Positions 52,023-62,850 of a stretch of DNA of 64,000 bases are shown piece after piece; the first letter of the stretch is position 1; every line of letters begins with the position of its first letter. Made by a program: the position numbers and the translations under genes. Source of the DNA: Heliopora coerulea (Eukaryota > Cnidaria > Anthozoa > Scleralcyonacea > Helioporidae); assembly GCA_030142905.1 (NCBI GenBank), contig JASJOG010000182.1, forward strand, positions 124,001 through 188,000, given 5' to 3'. Below the pieces are notes generated by a model. It was given only the letters and a program-made list of their open reading frames with translations, had not been told where the DNA came from and ran no database searches.

Positions 52023-52465
52023 TACGTCCTACTGCCAACCCTGACAACAATGGCCGGCTCCCATTATACGCTCTGCTGAACACAACTACCAAAATATCTT
52101 TCGAATTCTTTTGAGAATTCAATGTTTGCATGAAAATGCAAAAGCCGCAAAGTATCCTGGTAGTTGTATCCAGCTGACGTAGTAAAGGGAACCGGTTTTT
52201 GGGAAAAATACGCCTTAAATATTCTGATTGTCCTCTCGGTTTTCACTGCCATATGCAATCAGTAGAATAGTGGTCTTTCAGAAAATGGATATACGTTACG
52301 CAGGTGGGAGCTTGGTGATTTCACGGATGATAAATGAACGTTCATCAAACTCATACCTCAGGAAAATGACTTCTTGGCCCCAGACGGAGACTCGTCAAGG
52401 GCTCCCGTTTATAAAATCTTTGTATCTTATCGCAACAAATATATATTATTTTTGTTTCTTTCTAG

Positions 52466-52507
52466 ACCTTCCGACATTTTGATAAACTTCCGAAATCTGG
52501 AGATTCT
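52466..52507 (+). CDS. LRR exon B4, second part (42 bp)
   Basis: Acceptor TTTCTTTCTAG, donor GTAGGT. Encodes PSDILINFRNLEI, the second half of an LRR. AG of the previous piece plus A makes Arg; CT plus A of the next exon makes Leu. Confidence 0.6.
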
Positions 52508-53122
52508 GTAGGTTACTTTAAAACAATGTTACAACACAACAAATAAATTTTGTCTTGTTATACTCTCCAAGTGTTTATGCTTCTTCGTAATTCTTTCGCT
52601 TGAGGAGAAATCGTCCTGACCTAAAAATCCTAAATAATGCTATGTTTGACCAAGAAAGTGATTTTGTGGTTATACACTGTTACAACCACTTAAAAACTTA
52701 ACCTGAAATAGGGAATACACTTCCATATTAGGTAATGTTTTCATAAAAGTGAATGTTGTTACAAGTAAAATAATTTGATTTATCAGTTTATCAAAAAAGT
52801 CACTCGTTAATCGAAGTTTTATAATAGAAGTGCTAGTTGTCCCTATCAATACAAATATAATTACTATATTGCTGGAATTTCACTGCAGACAACACTTACG
52901 GCCATTGGTTAAATTATGGTCACGTGGCCTCGTATAAATCTAAACATATCCCACGCACATCCCTCGCGGCAACAATTTAAAAATTGGTTACCGAGCGGGC
53001 TTCAACAGCACGTGAAAAGAAATATGGCGTTTGCACGTGAACAATTCAACAGACAAGTAAAATAATTCTATGGTATATAATATTTTTTTAGTTCTAGATT
53101 TTTATCATTTCTATTTTTGTAG
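52508..53122. other. Intron sequence without recognised features
   Basis: Unique AT-rich DNA between two LRR exons. Confidence 0.45.
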
Positions 53123-53188
53123 AGATCTATCATACAATAGGCTCGAAAAATTTTCGGAAGGTTTGGAAAACAGCAACCTGAAAATATT
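53123..53188 (+). CDS. LRR exon B5 (66 bp)
   Basis: Acceptor CTATTTTTGTAG, donor GTAAGT. Encodes DLSYNRLEKFSEGLENSN and LKI, a 22-residue repeat, two residues shorter than the standard 24 but in frame. TT plus G gives Leu with exon B6. Confidence 0.9.
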
Positions 53189-53680
53189 GTAAGTAGTTCA
53201 ATTGACTATAAAAACGTGCAGTGTCTTACCTTTTTAAGATATATTTTAGAACAAAGTAAAACAATTTTTATGTCAATTAACAAGTTTCAATATACCTAAC
53301 AGTTTCATTTGATAACTTTGTGATGAAAGTATAAAATAATGCGTATTAATCCCGTCTAGCCTAAATTTCCTCCAAAATTCCTCATGTGAAATTTTTAACT
53401 AACTTATTTCACATAGGAAGTAGGTATTTCATATGAGAAAACGTTCCAATATCATTTAAGAAATGAAAATTTCATGTCTAAAAATGCTCTTGTTCCATGT
53501 TTTTCACATGCGAAATGACAAATGAAATTCTCGTTTGGGCTACAACTCAGAAAACTCAAAAATAAGAAAAGTATGGTTAGATTTAGTGAATTATATTTGA
53601 TTTAAGTGTAGTATGAGGTTAGTTTACTTCATGTGTGACAAATGGTATGTTCTGCTGTCTTTTGGAAATGCTTTTCAAAG

Positions 53681-53749
53681 GATTCTAAAAGCCAATAAGC
53701 TAAAAGTCCTTGGAGTGCAAATGGAAAGCTTCAAAAACCTGGAGATCTT
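53681..53749 (+). CDS. LRR exon B6 (69 bp)
   Basis: Acceptor GGAAATGCTTTTCAAAG, donor GTAAGT. Encodes ILKANKLKVLGVQMESFKNL then EI, a 23-residue LRR. TT plus G of the duplicate copy gives Leu, so splicing both copies keeps the frame. Confidence 0.85.
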
Positions 53750-54031
53750 GTAAGTTATTTTCCCCTTTGCTCTATATTTTCTGCATTGAAAACGTTCCAA
53801 TATCATTTAAGAAATGAAAATTTCATGTCTAAAAATGCTCTTGTTCCATGTTTTTCACATGCGAAATGACAAATGAAATTCTCGTTTGGGCTACAACTCA
53901 GAAAACTCAAAAATAAGAAAAGTATGGTTAGATTTAGTGAATTATATTTGATTTAAGTGTAGTATGAGGTTAGTTTACTTCATGTGTGACAAATGGTATG
54001 TTCTGCTGTCTTTTGGAAATGCTTTTCAAAG

Positions 54032-54100
54032 GATTCTAAAAGCCAATAAGCTAAAAGTCCTTGGAGTGCAAATGGAAAGCTTCAAAAACCTGGAGATCTT
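54032..54100 (+). CDS. LRR exon B6' (69 bp, duplicate)
   Basis: Same sequence and splice sites as 53681-53749. Its TT end plus T of the next exon seen (62174) gives Phe, acceptable at the hydrophobic LRR position. Confidence 0.8.
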
Positions 54101-54327
54101 GTAAGTTATTTTCCCCTTTGCTCTATATTTTCTGCATTGAACACCTCAAAAGGTGGTCGTGTAGAGTGAACTGTATAAAGTAGAGCTGGTGTGTGCAGGT
54201 GATGTATTAAAAATTTTCCCGAATCGAAGATTTGGGCAGAAAGAAAAAAGACCCCAAACTCGCACTCATATCAATGTTATTGTTGCGATAGATGAACCAG
54301 GCGGAAAGCGTAATCTTGTTAAGAATA

Positions 54328-56330
54328 TTAAAGCCTAGTTTTCATATAATCGCTGACGATCGCTGACGATCGCCCGATTGCTGAAATCATTGAAGCAAAG
54401 GATCGCTGACAATCGCCAACGATTGCTTGAGTTAGGTTCCATATGATCGCACATTTCATTGTATCCCAGCGCCTTCTTGTGCCTGATCATATATTGTTCA
54501 GCAGACACGGCAGGAAAACTTGAGCCATCGATTAAAGTGGTTACAGAACCGATACATTTTATGCGCAGTCGGCGCGTGTCTTCATCGCTTGTTTGAAAAA
54601 TGTAGGGTGACGAAGATATAAACCAAACGATATTGCTCGAAGCGAATCTCTTGCTCCTTTTATTAATGAAACGGCGACTAACCCACAAAAATAGAAGGAA
54701 GCATCGTTTTTGGGTTCGGAGGATTTTCGAAGAAAGGGAACGGTGTGGAATTTATCAAACACTCTTCGAAGAGCTTCGCCTATTCGATAGAAAGTAATTT
54801 TTTAGGTGAGTCAAAGTTTTTATCGCTTTATGTCTTGTCCTTTCATCCCTTTAATTTTGACAGTGGCCCATTATTAAATATTTTGCCTAATGACAATCAT
54901 TATCATATAAATCACCTTTAGATCACAATATACAGTATATTACAACATCTCCCGTATTAAAATATATATATATATATAACATTATATGCTGTTTTAATGT
55001 TTGTGCAGGCTTGTTCCGGTGCCTCTTCAAAACAGTTCGTAACTTTAAATACAATTTGGTCAAAATCCGTTGTTAACATGGTCATACTTAGGAAGTATAT
55101 TTTATTAATGCAAATAATGAATGGATCTTTCTTGAAGCATTATTTGGATAAACTTCATCTGCATTAATTTTTATATATGTATCCCTTATTTATTTTTTTA
55201 ATCATCTGCAGGTTTATCAGAATGACTCCTGAGAGGTTTGAACACCTACTTAACCTGGTTGCCCTATATATCACCAAACAACGCTGCAGGTCCAGAATGG
55301 CAATTTTAACAAGAGAACGCCTGTGTTTGTTCTGCGATATCTTGCAGCAGGTGACTCACAAGCCACGCAGTCATTCACTTTTAGAGTTAGTAGGGCTACA
55401 GTCTCCAAAATCATCAGGGAAACTTGTGAAGGAATCTGGGCAGCTTTGGAAGATGTGTACATGAAAGTGCCTAACCGTAGCTACGACTGGATAGCCATTG
55501 CAACAGACTTTGAGTAACAGTGGAATTTTCCAAACAGTTTGGGAGCTCTGGATGGCAAGCATGTTAACATTATTTGTCTAGAAATGCTAGCTCAGCATTC
55601 TACAACTACAAGAATTTACACAGCATTGTACTTTTGGCTATATGTAATGCAAAGTATTCTTTTTCGAAGATTGATATTGGCAGTTACGGAAGGGAAAATG
55701 ATGCAGCCATTCTGCAACAGTCACTGTTTGGTAAAATGTTTAATAATGGCCCATTATCTTTCAACATACCACAACCTAGAGAAGTGGGATCTTCAAGTCT
55801 TCCTTATGTTTTGCTTGGTGGTGAAATTTTTCCATTGAAGCCATGGCTGATGAAACCCTACCCTGGACGATATCTTGATGAATCACAGAGAATTTTCAAT
55901 TACCGGTTATCAAGGGCGAGAAGGACAATTGAGAATTCTTTTGGTATTCTTGCAGCCAGATGGCGTATTTATGGCTGACCAATCCATGCAAATGTTGAGA
56001 CTGTAGAGGCAATGGTGGAAGTAACTGCTTGAGTTCATAATTACCTCCAGCTAACCGAGAACACATTCTATGTTCCTGCTGGCTTTGTTGACTCAACAAC
56101 GTCTGATGGCAAGGTTATCCCTGGGGACTGGAGGGATATTGTGCAAGGTGATGAAGGAGTCCTAATTAACTTGCGACATATGGGGGGCAATAGATACACG
56201 TATGAAGTCAACCCTACTAGGTCAGCTTTCAAGGACTATTTTAATAGTGAAGAGGGTGCAGTTGAATGGCAATACAAGTATGTAAGAAGTTGTGGCCATA
56301 TAATTGATTCATAAGCAAGGAACAATTAAT
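54328..56330 (+). mobile_element. PIF/Harbinger transposon relic
   Basis: Left end TAAAGCCTAGTTTTCATATA followed by repeated ATCGCTGACGATCGC subterminal words. It carries a two-exon transposase pseudogene. The right terminus was not located; sequence after about 56330 has no matching inverted end. Confidence 0.7.
54690..56320 (+). pseudogene. HARBI1-like (DDE_Tnp_4) transposase pseudogene
   Basis: Exon 1 (about 54690-54806) encodes RKHRFWVRRIFEERE and FEELRLFDRK, then a stop replacing Tyr and a GTGAGT donor. After a roughly 405-bp intron, exon 2 starts at 55212 after CTGCAG: RMTPERFEHLL, TRERLCLF, an HTH, then the first catalytic Asp in GALDGKHV (about 55548), the second in SYGRENDAAI (about 55685-55700) and the Glu in RRTIENSFGILAARWRIYG (about 55930). 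At least three frameshifts and stops (55515, 55640 and 55976). All three acidic residues survive in the broken frames. Family role: cut-and-paste transposition with a Myb-like partner, not found here. Confidence 0.85.
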
Positions 56331-57353
56331 AAATAAAAACTTACTATAAGAATTATTTTCAATAAGGTTTAATTCATATTTTTATTATATCCATTTTGAA
56401 ATCACTGGTAATACTCACAATCTGACTGGTTATTAGCAGTACAATTTAATCGCGAATTGCACTATTTTTTAAAATTACACTGCTAAGAGCCAATCTGATT
56501 GCGAGTATGGCTAGTGATTTCAAAATAGATATAATAAAGTGGAAATTAAACTTCGTGTCATGCAATTTTGGTCTGAAATCAAACTTGTAGTTATAAATTG
56601 TACTTCTGGTACATGGTCGTGCTATCTTGTTATTATTCTTATACTTCATTATTATACATGTTAACTTGTTCGGCTATTTACAAAAATGCTGTTATCCGAA
56701 GAGGACCTGTAATAATAATCAAAGTGTAATCACATGCTTGATCTCAGACCAAATTGCACTCCACTCGGTTCAATTACCATTATAAACTTTTAAATGTAAT
56801 AATGATTTAAAGTGCAGTGTACATTGGCCAATGGAAGTTGAACAAAACTTCAATTATTTAATTTTCTTTACGGTGTAGTGTCAACGGTGTAGTTCGTTGT
56901 ATATCGGCCAAAATTGCCGTCTTCTCCATACTCCTATTTCAGACCACTTGAGCATCTCGGTCACTACTGGGAAAAAGCTCGTTAACCTTGCCCTCACAAG
57001 TATTTTGTTAATGTTTTATCTTTCTCTACTAACAGCTTAGAACTTATTATAATTCATAAGTTTAGCCCTTCACTCAATGCCAATCTGGGCTCCTTTTCAC
57101 TGTCTCTATTTTAGATTATGCTTATTTCCTTTGCTTCTTAATTGTTTCCTGCCTGCTGTTTGTCATACCTCGATGACAACCCGTCACTTCCTTGCTTTTG
57201 TTTTTACTCCACACTTCCTCTCCAACGCCTATCATGTTAACATTACCTTTGTAATACAATATAAGTATTTCTCAAACTCATTAATAATTCATGACCTAAT
57301 TAACCAACCAGACGAACATGTGTTCATGTGGTCATGTGCATGTGTTTTGAAAC
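56331..57353. other. Intron sequence without recognised features
   Basis: AT-rich. A short inverted pair of words (ACTGGTAATACTCACAATCTG ~56403, and ATCTGATTGCGAGTATGGCT ~56493) suggests a small foldback. The frame at 57077-57391 has no family resemblance. Confidence 0.4.
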
Positions 57354-57357
57354 CAGG

Positions 57358-60269
57358 TGTAGCAGGCCAAATTAACCCCTGCCCAGATTAAACCCGGGTA
57401 TAGTTTGGCCCAGGCCAGAGTATACCCCGGGGGATAAACTGTCCTAGGCCAAACTATGCTCGGGGTGTAAAATAGCCTAGGCCAGACTGTAACCCTCCAG
57501 GCCAGAATATACCCCTCTTGTGTAAAGAGAATTTGATTGTATTTACACAGTATATTTACTCACCACACCTACTGTCCTTCTTATTACAGTCTTTCATAAC
57601 ACCCCAACCTGAGTGCATGATTTTGAGTAAGTGTGACCTTGAAGCATACTTAGGTGACCCTGTGCTGATGAGTTCACTGTGTCAAGGAGAGCACAACCTC
57701 TAGCTGGTGAGTGTGACCTTGACTCTAGAAAAAAATACACCAGACTCACATACTCAGACACATAGCTGCTTCCTCTAACACCAAACTCTTTAGTATTCCA
57801 ATTTTGACAACCATGGAGGACCAACTGTATGACCAGCTTTTGAGATTCTACACTTCAACACAACAAAAGTACCCCCAGTGGATCTACGATCTACCTCCAG
57901 AGAAACGTGTAAATGCCAAGTCCCAGTTCAGACAAACATCTAAGCCATGTCCAGCAGGAGGGATACTTTACCATGGGGAAAAGGAGGTTCTCACTAAAAG
58001 TCGACTGCCAAATATCCTGAAGGCCTGTCATGACAATCCAATTTCTGGTGGCCATTTTGGCAGAGATAAAATGTTAGGCAAAATCTCTGACCGTTATTAC
58101 TGGAAGGGAATGAAGAACGACGTTCACCAACATGTCAAAGCCTGTCAAAAATGTTTTGTCATAAATCCTAGAATCAGCAAGAAGGCTCCACCACTCAACA
58201 GTATACCAGTGCCTGGAAAAGTATGGAGCTGATCGGTCCCCCTTCAGGAAACATCAAACAGCAACAAATATATTGTTGCTGCCACTGATTATTTCTCCAA
58301 GTGGACTGAAACGATGGCTGTTCCAAATAAAGGTGCCAAGTCAGTAGCAAATTTTTTGTACTCCGTTATTTGCCGCCTTGGCTGTATGGACACTCTGATT
58401 AGCGACCAGGGACGAGAGTTTGTGAACTCGATTATGGACAACTTGATGGAGCATTTTCAAACAGATCACCGCATTTCATCTGCCTACCACCCACAAACAA
58501 ATGGCCAGTGGAAACGTGACAATCGAACACTCAAAGAATCTCTTAGTAAGCTTGTCAATGACCAAGGAAACAACTGAGACCAGTTCATCCCTGGTGTTCT
58601 GTTTGCCTATCACACATCTGTGTATGCCTCAACCAAGTGCACTCCATTTGAGGTCATGTATGGACTGAAGGCCAAGCTTCCTATGGACCTCAAACCCTCA
58701 GAAGATGACACTGTGGACCCTAAGCCCCTTTCAGATGATGCCAACCCTGATATGCTGGATACGCTGATAACCATTCATAAAAAGCTGCGCTTAACCGTCG
58801 GTACCAATATCTACTCTGCTCAGGAACACCAGAAGCGTGCATTTGATCGCCGACACAACAGCAACAAAGAAATCACTGCTGGCTCCATCGTTTCTATCAA
58901 GAATCAGCGCCGTATTCATCGCATGGGTTCAAAGATGGAACCACGCTGGATTGGACCCTACTTAGTTGTGGAATCCTTGACCAAGGGACGAGTAAAACTC
59001 AAGAACAATAAGACTGACAAGATACTGGGCAACACTTACCATGCCAGCAACCTTAAGATTTACCAGGATGAAGAGGCTTCTCCACCACCCCAGTCCCCTG
59101 ATGATTGTCCCAGTGACTCTGCCAATGACAGCCCAAAGCAAAAGACACTCAAAAGGCCACGTGAAGAACCAGACAATGACGACATCTACATCTCACAGAA
59201 ACACAAGGAGACCAAGACTTTCAACTCACTACCAAGTTCAGGAAGGAAGTATCTTAGGACCACTCTTGGCCTTACGTTTGTTAAGGTTGTGTACTATGGA
59301 TGCACAAGGGACCTTGGACAACCATGGCATATATATAAAACCAAAGGTGTTGGGAATTGCTACTTCCAGGCTATCAGCTACATCCTGGCAGGATCAGAGG
59401 ACAACCACTCCCTTCTCAGAGATAAAGTCATCCACCACTTGAACACTGAATTGACAAAAAAACTACAGGACTACTTGAACCAAAATGTGAATGAATATGT
59501 GAACGCCTCTGGCATCTCTTGTGATGGAGTCTGGGCAACCGATGCAGAGATCATGGCTACAGCGAATCTGTTGAGTTGCGACATCGCCATCCACACAAAA
59601 GTCGGTGACTCCATGGATTGGTTGACCTATCCCGCAAGCTTCAATCTGCAGTTAACAACAGAACATGCACTTTATCTTAAAAACAAGCATGATAATTTTG
59701 ATGTTGTTATCAGTGTTTAACTTTGAACATTTATATTGTAGTGAAGACTTGCTAGTCTTAGAAGTTGAAGTTTCAGGACGTTATGAATTTTATTATACAG
59801 TATTATGAACAATTAAATTAATTGAACATTATGTTACAATTGCATTATAATGTTTTGGGTATGTGCTTTTATTTTAATGAGTAAACACTACTGAAAAGTG
59901 TGGTAGTAATCTTTGATCTTTGTGGAAGTCTAATATTTTTACTGATTGAAGTTTTTCTGGTTGATGTAGTAAAAGTCTATGTGTTTAGAGTTTTAAAATT
60001 TAAGTCAGTTAGCTTTCTCACTTAACTTACCTGATAAAACTAAACCCCCAATAAAATGTTAGAAAATTTAGTAATTCTTGTGTATACCACTCAGCACTAC
60101 TGATATCATGGGGGTATAATCTGGCCCAAGGGGTATGAATTGGCCTAGGCCAATTTATACCCCGGCGTATAAATTTGCCTAGGCCATAATATACCCGGGG
60201 TATAATCTAGCCTAGGCCCCTTTAACCCCAGGTATAGTCCAGACTGGGGGTATACTATGGCCTGTTACA
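57358..60269 (+). mobile_element. Ginger1 DNA transposon, decayed
   Basis: 2.9-kb element with TGTAGCAGGCC...GGCCTGTTACA ends. About 150 bp of each end carry GGCC/CCTAGGCC-rich, partly inverted repeats (57358-57510 and 60110-60269). CCGG follows the right end (60270-60273) and CAGG precedes the left (57354-57357), one mismatch from the CCGG target duplication known for Ginger1. The gene inside encodes a Gypsy-integrase-like transposase with a C-terminal OTU domain, as described for Ginger1. Confidence 0.9.
57804..59720 (+). pseudogene. Ginger1 transposase (integrase + OTU), inactivated
   Basis: Three frames joined by two in-frame-type breaks (stop at 58230 with a small deletion; TGA at 58575). 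Order: N-terminal region, H2C2 zinc finger (CHDNPISGGHFGRDKM...CQKC, about 58025-58160), integrase core (TDYFSKWTE; second Asp in ISDQGREF; YHPQTNGQWKRDNRTL), GPY/F motif (WIGPYLVV, about 58945), then an acidic linker and an OTU-like cysteine protease domain (GVGNCYFQAISYI, about 59350; His in NKHDNFDVV at the end). Defects: the segment with the first catalytic Asp (before the PLQETS stretch) is deleted, and the third catalytic Glu (usually V-E-R) is Lys in Q-W-K-R. The OTU aspartate (usually DGNC) is Val. So both enzymes are probably dead, although the 366-codon 3' frame is open. Confidence 0.88.
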
Positions 60270-60289
60270 CCGGTAAAGGTCGCGTAAAC

Positions 60290-60368
60290 TGAATTCATAA
60301 TTAAGAAATCAGTTAATAAACGGCGCTCACTTAGAACCGTTTATTACCACATTTCTTAATTATAAATT
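60290..60368. repeat. Short foldback ATAATTAAGAAAT...
   Basis: 27-bp arms (TCATAATTAAGAAATCAGTT AATAAACGG and inverse) around a 15-bp loop, directly next to the right end of Ginger1. Confidence 0.6.
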
Positions 60369-60383
60369 AAAAATAGACGATTG

Positions 60384-60685
60384 AGAAGCTATTTCATAAA
60401 CTCGTGTCTCGTGTTTTATCAGGGGTTACAAACACTCGAGAACAATAAAAAGTGCTCTGCCTACCGTCTCGTGATTTCCAATCTACTCTCGCGTTTGTAA
60501 AACATTCGAGAACAACAAAAATCACTCGACCTACGGCATCGTGATTTTCATCATCTTCTCATGTTTTACAAACACTCGAGAACAATCAAAATCACTCGTT
60601 TCACGGCCTCGTGATTTTCATTGTTTTTTCGTGTTTGTAACCCCTGGTAAAACACTCAAACTCGTTTATGAAATATTACATCATT
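60384..60685. mobile_element. MITE with internal tandem repeats
   Basis: Inverted ends ATTTCATAAACTCGTG and GTTTATGAAAT, and next to them inverted ATCAGGGGTTACAAACAC/GTGTTTGTAACCCCTGGT. Between them are three tandem units of about 85-88 bp, each with CATTCGAGAACAACAAAAAT CACTCG and CATCGTGATTTTCAT, which are themselves partly palindromic. Non-coding. Confidence 0.7.
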
Positions 60686-62173
60686 CATGTAACATAACCA
60701 TTGATTCTCTGATGATATTTCAAGTTGCAACGAAATGTTAGATTCAATAAAACTTCACTACGCCTATATTTTGTGTGTTTTTCCAGAGCTATTTTATTTG
60801 TACTTCGCCTAATATTTCCGTCTGGTTCATCAATCGCCCGAATTAATTTTACTGACGTTTCATAATCGATGTCGAAAGACTTAGCGAAGAGACGTCAATA
60901 AAATTAATTTCTGTTTCATTAATGTCTTTGTTATTATGGGTCTATTAAAAACTTTATTCTAGGCACTAATATTCTTAAGAACATCAATGTTATATCGTAT
61001 AGCAGTAACGTTTCACATCTTCGTACAAATGATCTTTTGACGATATTGAAAGGAAAGTTAACAAATCGTTAGCCCTCGCCATGATCACAATTGCCTGCCT
61101 TGTCTCTACTTATTCTACTCAAAGAATCTCACAAAATAAACCATAAATTCTATAGTAACCAGTCCGCATGCTTATTGTATTGTATGATCATATTTAACAC
61201 TGATATTTTAAATTTATTAGTCATATTCAAATATCCAGGGGACGGAATGTTTTGGCACTAACTCTGACGGTTATTTGAGATAGCTCCATAATTTAACAAA
61301 TTTTGGTCAAATTCTATTTCGATACTTTATGGCTGTGAAAAGCCAACAAGCACGTCACAAAATAAAGAAAACTTATAGATAATCTTATAATAAATAGCAC
61401 GTGAAAATTCCATTGCTATGATAGCGTCCATCAATTGACGTGACCACGGAATATCACGATCACAAAACTAGGTTGACCTTAGCACGACGACTTGTCTTTT
61501 CAAAACAGAGTTAGGCAGTGCCTTTCGCTATCATTCGAAAATGTTTTTTGTTGTTTATAAATTAACACGCGTGCTAAGCACGCTCTGATTGGACGAGAAA
61601 TATTTTCTCTCACTGGACAGAGATAAGCTGACGTCACTTTCATTTTGTATCGGAGTACAGAGACATGATGACATCACGAAAACTCGAAAAATATTGGTTA
61701 TTTTATTAAACAAATAGATGACGTCATTCGTGTTTCCATCTCAGCATAGAGACACTCAAGCAATTTTCTATGTTTTAAATAAAGTTGAAAAATGCATTTA
61801 AATATGAAATTTTGACTTCACGAAAAAATTTTAATTGGTTTTTAGTTTTTAAACCGAAAATTACTTTTTAATTCCGTATAGGTAGTCTTATGATTAGACT
61901 GACTATAACTAAGAAAAAATTGAGAAATTTACCTCTCAAAAAAATCAGTCATTCAAGTAGAAACAAAAAAATTCTAAGAAACAAAGCGAATGAGAAACTT
62001 CGCATCTGCTAGTGGGTATGACATTTTCGAATTTCGAACGTCTGAGAAAAGAAATTAGTTTAGAAATTAATGTCTTATTTTATTTTAGATCATATTTTAA
62101 ATTTCATGTACTTTTTGTTGCCTAAAACATCGAGTCAAAACTAACTCAAAATTCCCTTTAATTCTATTTCAAG
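60686..62173. other. Intron sequence without recognised features
   Basis: About 1.5 kb of AT-rich DNA before the last LRR exon. No frame longer than about 60 codons resembles a known family. Confidence 0.45.
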
Positions 62174-62248
62174 TGACATTTCTGAGATGCCAGCGCTCCA
62201 GATCAAAGACTGGAATTTCCTGTATAAGCTGAATCGCCTGAAAGTCGT
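62174..62248 (+). CDS. LRR exon B7 (75 bp), divergent
   Basis: Acceptor ATTCTATTTCAAG, donor GTAAGA. In phase 2 it encodes DISEMPALQIKDWNFLYKLN and RLKV. It lacks the usual Asn of LxxNxI and is one residue longer, so it is the weakest LRR call, but the phase, spacing of Leu/Phe and the C-terminal LNRLKV fit the series. The gene continues right of the window. Confidence 0.62.
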
Positions 62249-62429
62249 GTAAGAATGGTGTACTGGGAATACATAATTACCTATAGAAGGGGTTTCATAG
62301 AACTATAAAAACTTGCAGCTTGCGAATGTAAGGCAATTTTGAGCACCTCACCAATCCACCCCAACTACTTACTGACATTACCAATATATTTTTCATTGGT
62401 AAATTTCCATATGCTTTGGTAGCACTCAA

Positions 62430-62850
62430 TGAAGTGCCTAGTGGGGGTGTGCGAGGGTGAAAAAATCCCCCAATGAAATGACGAAGGGGCCCAAATTTCA
62501 GACTTCCAGTGATCAAAGTCCCAATATAGGTTATGAAAGGCCCCTATTTCAATGTTAAACTCCCGTATCAGTTGCTGGGGCCCTATTCCAGTGACCAAAG
62601 CCTTCTTCGGCTCCTTAATTTGAGTTGTAGAGGTCCCCCATTTGATAGCCTGCGTGCTATGTCCCAGTATGAAGGACCATTATTTCACTGATCAAAGTAC
62701 CCTATACCAGTTGCGAAAAGCTCATTTTTCATTGATCAAAGTCCTTTACGTCAGTTATAAAAGGGCCTCTAATTCAGGGACAAAATTCCCTACATTTCAT
62801 AAGAAGAGCCCATACTTCAGTTATCAAAGTTCCCGTATATCAGATGTAAT
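62430..62850. repeat. Degenerate tandem repeat, about 48-bp unit
   Basis: Recurring words TTCAGTGATCAAAGTCCC, TATATCAGTTATGAAAGGCC, each 45-50 bp, seven to eight copies, heavily diverged. Frames through it are artefacts. Confidence 0.7.

Larger units (their letters stand above)
50649..52465. other. Sequence inserted in LRR exon B4 (intron-like)
   Basis: Begins GTATGT and ends TTTCTTTCTAG. It contains a 111-codon frame of no known family (50734-51069), a small MITE (51553-51748), a foldback with telomere-like words (51800-52022), a stretch related to 46610-46690 (52070-52200) and a SINE tail (52315-52390). Confidence 0.5.
53437..54138 (+). repeat. Exact tandem duplication, 2 x 351 bp, containing an LRR exon
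   Basis: Units 53437-53787 and 53788-54138 appear identical by eye over the whole 351 bp, including part of a CATATG cluster, the intron 3' part, LRR exon B6 and its donor. Absence of differences means a very recent event or an assembly artefact. Confidence 0.92.
35215..62248 (+). other. Gene model B: second LRR module (3' end outside window)
   Basis: Exons seen: 35215-35338 (LRRNT-like cap, phase 1 in, 2 out), 42617-42691, 48703-48774, 48873-48944, 50601-50648 plus 52466-52507 (one LRR in two pieces), 53123-53188, 53681-53749, 54032-54100 (exact duplicate) and 62174-62248. All are on the same strand and share the phase-2 grammar of gene A; junctions rebuild Arg (cap), Leu, Leu, Leu, Arg (split), Leu, Leu, Leu, Phe. 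No signal-peptide exon was found between 33366 and 35215. Two readings fit: a tandem paralogue of gene A, or the continuation of the same gene if the SRCR exon is spliced in phase 1 to 35215. The hinge and SRCR exons of this module would lie beyond the window. Confidence 0.78.

Noticed and set aside
54335..54762. Minus-strand frames upstream of the Harbinger transposase as its Myb-like partner gene
   Set aside because: No SANT/Myb tryptophan pattern; they overlap the terminal repeats and the antisense of transposase exon 1.
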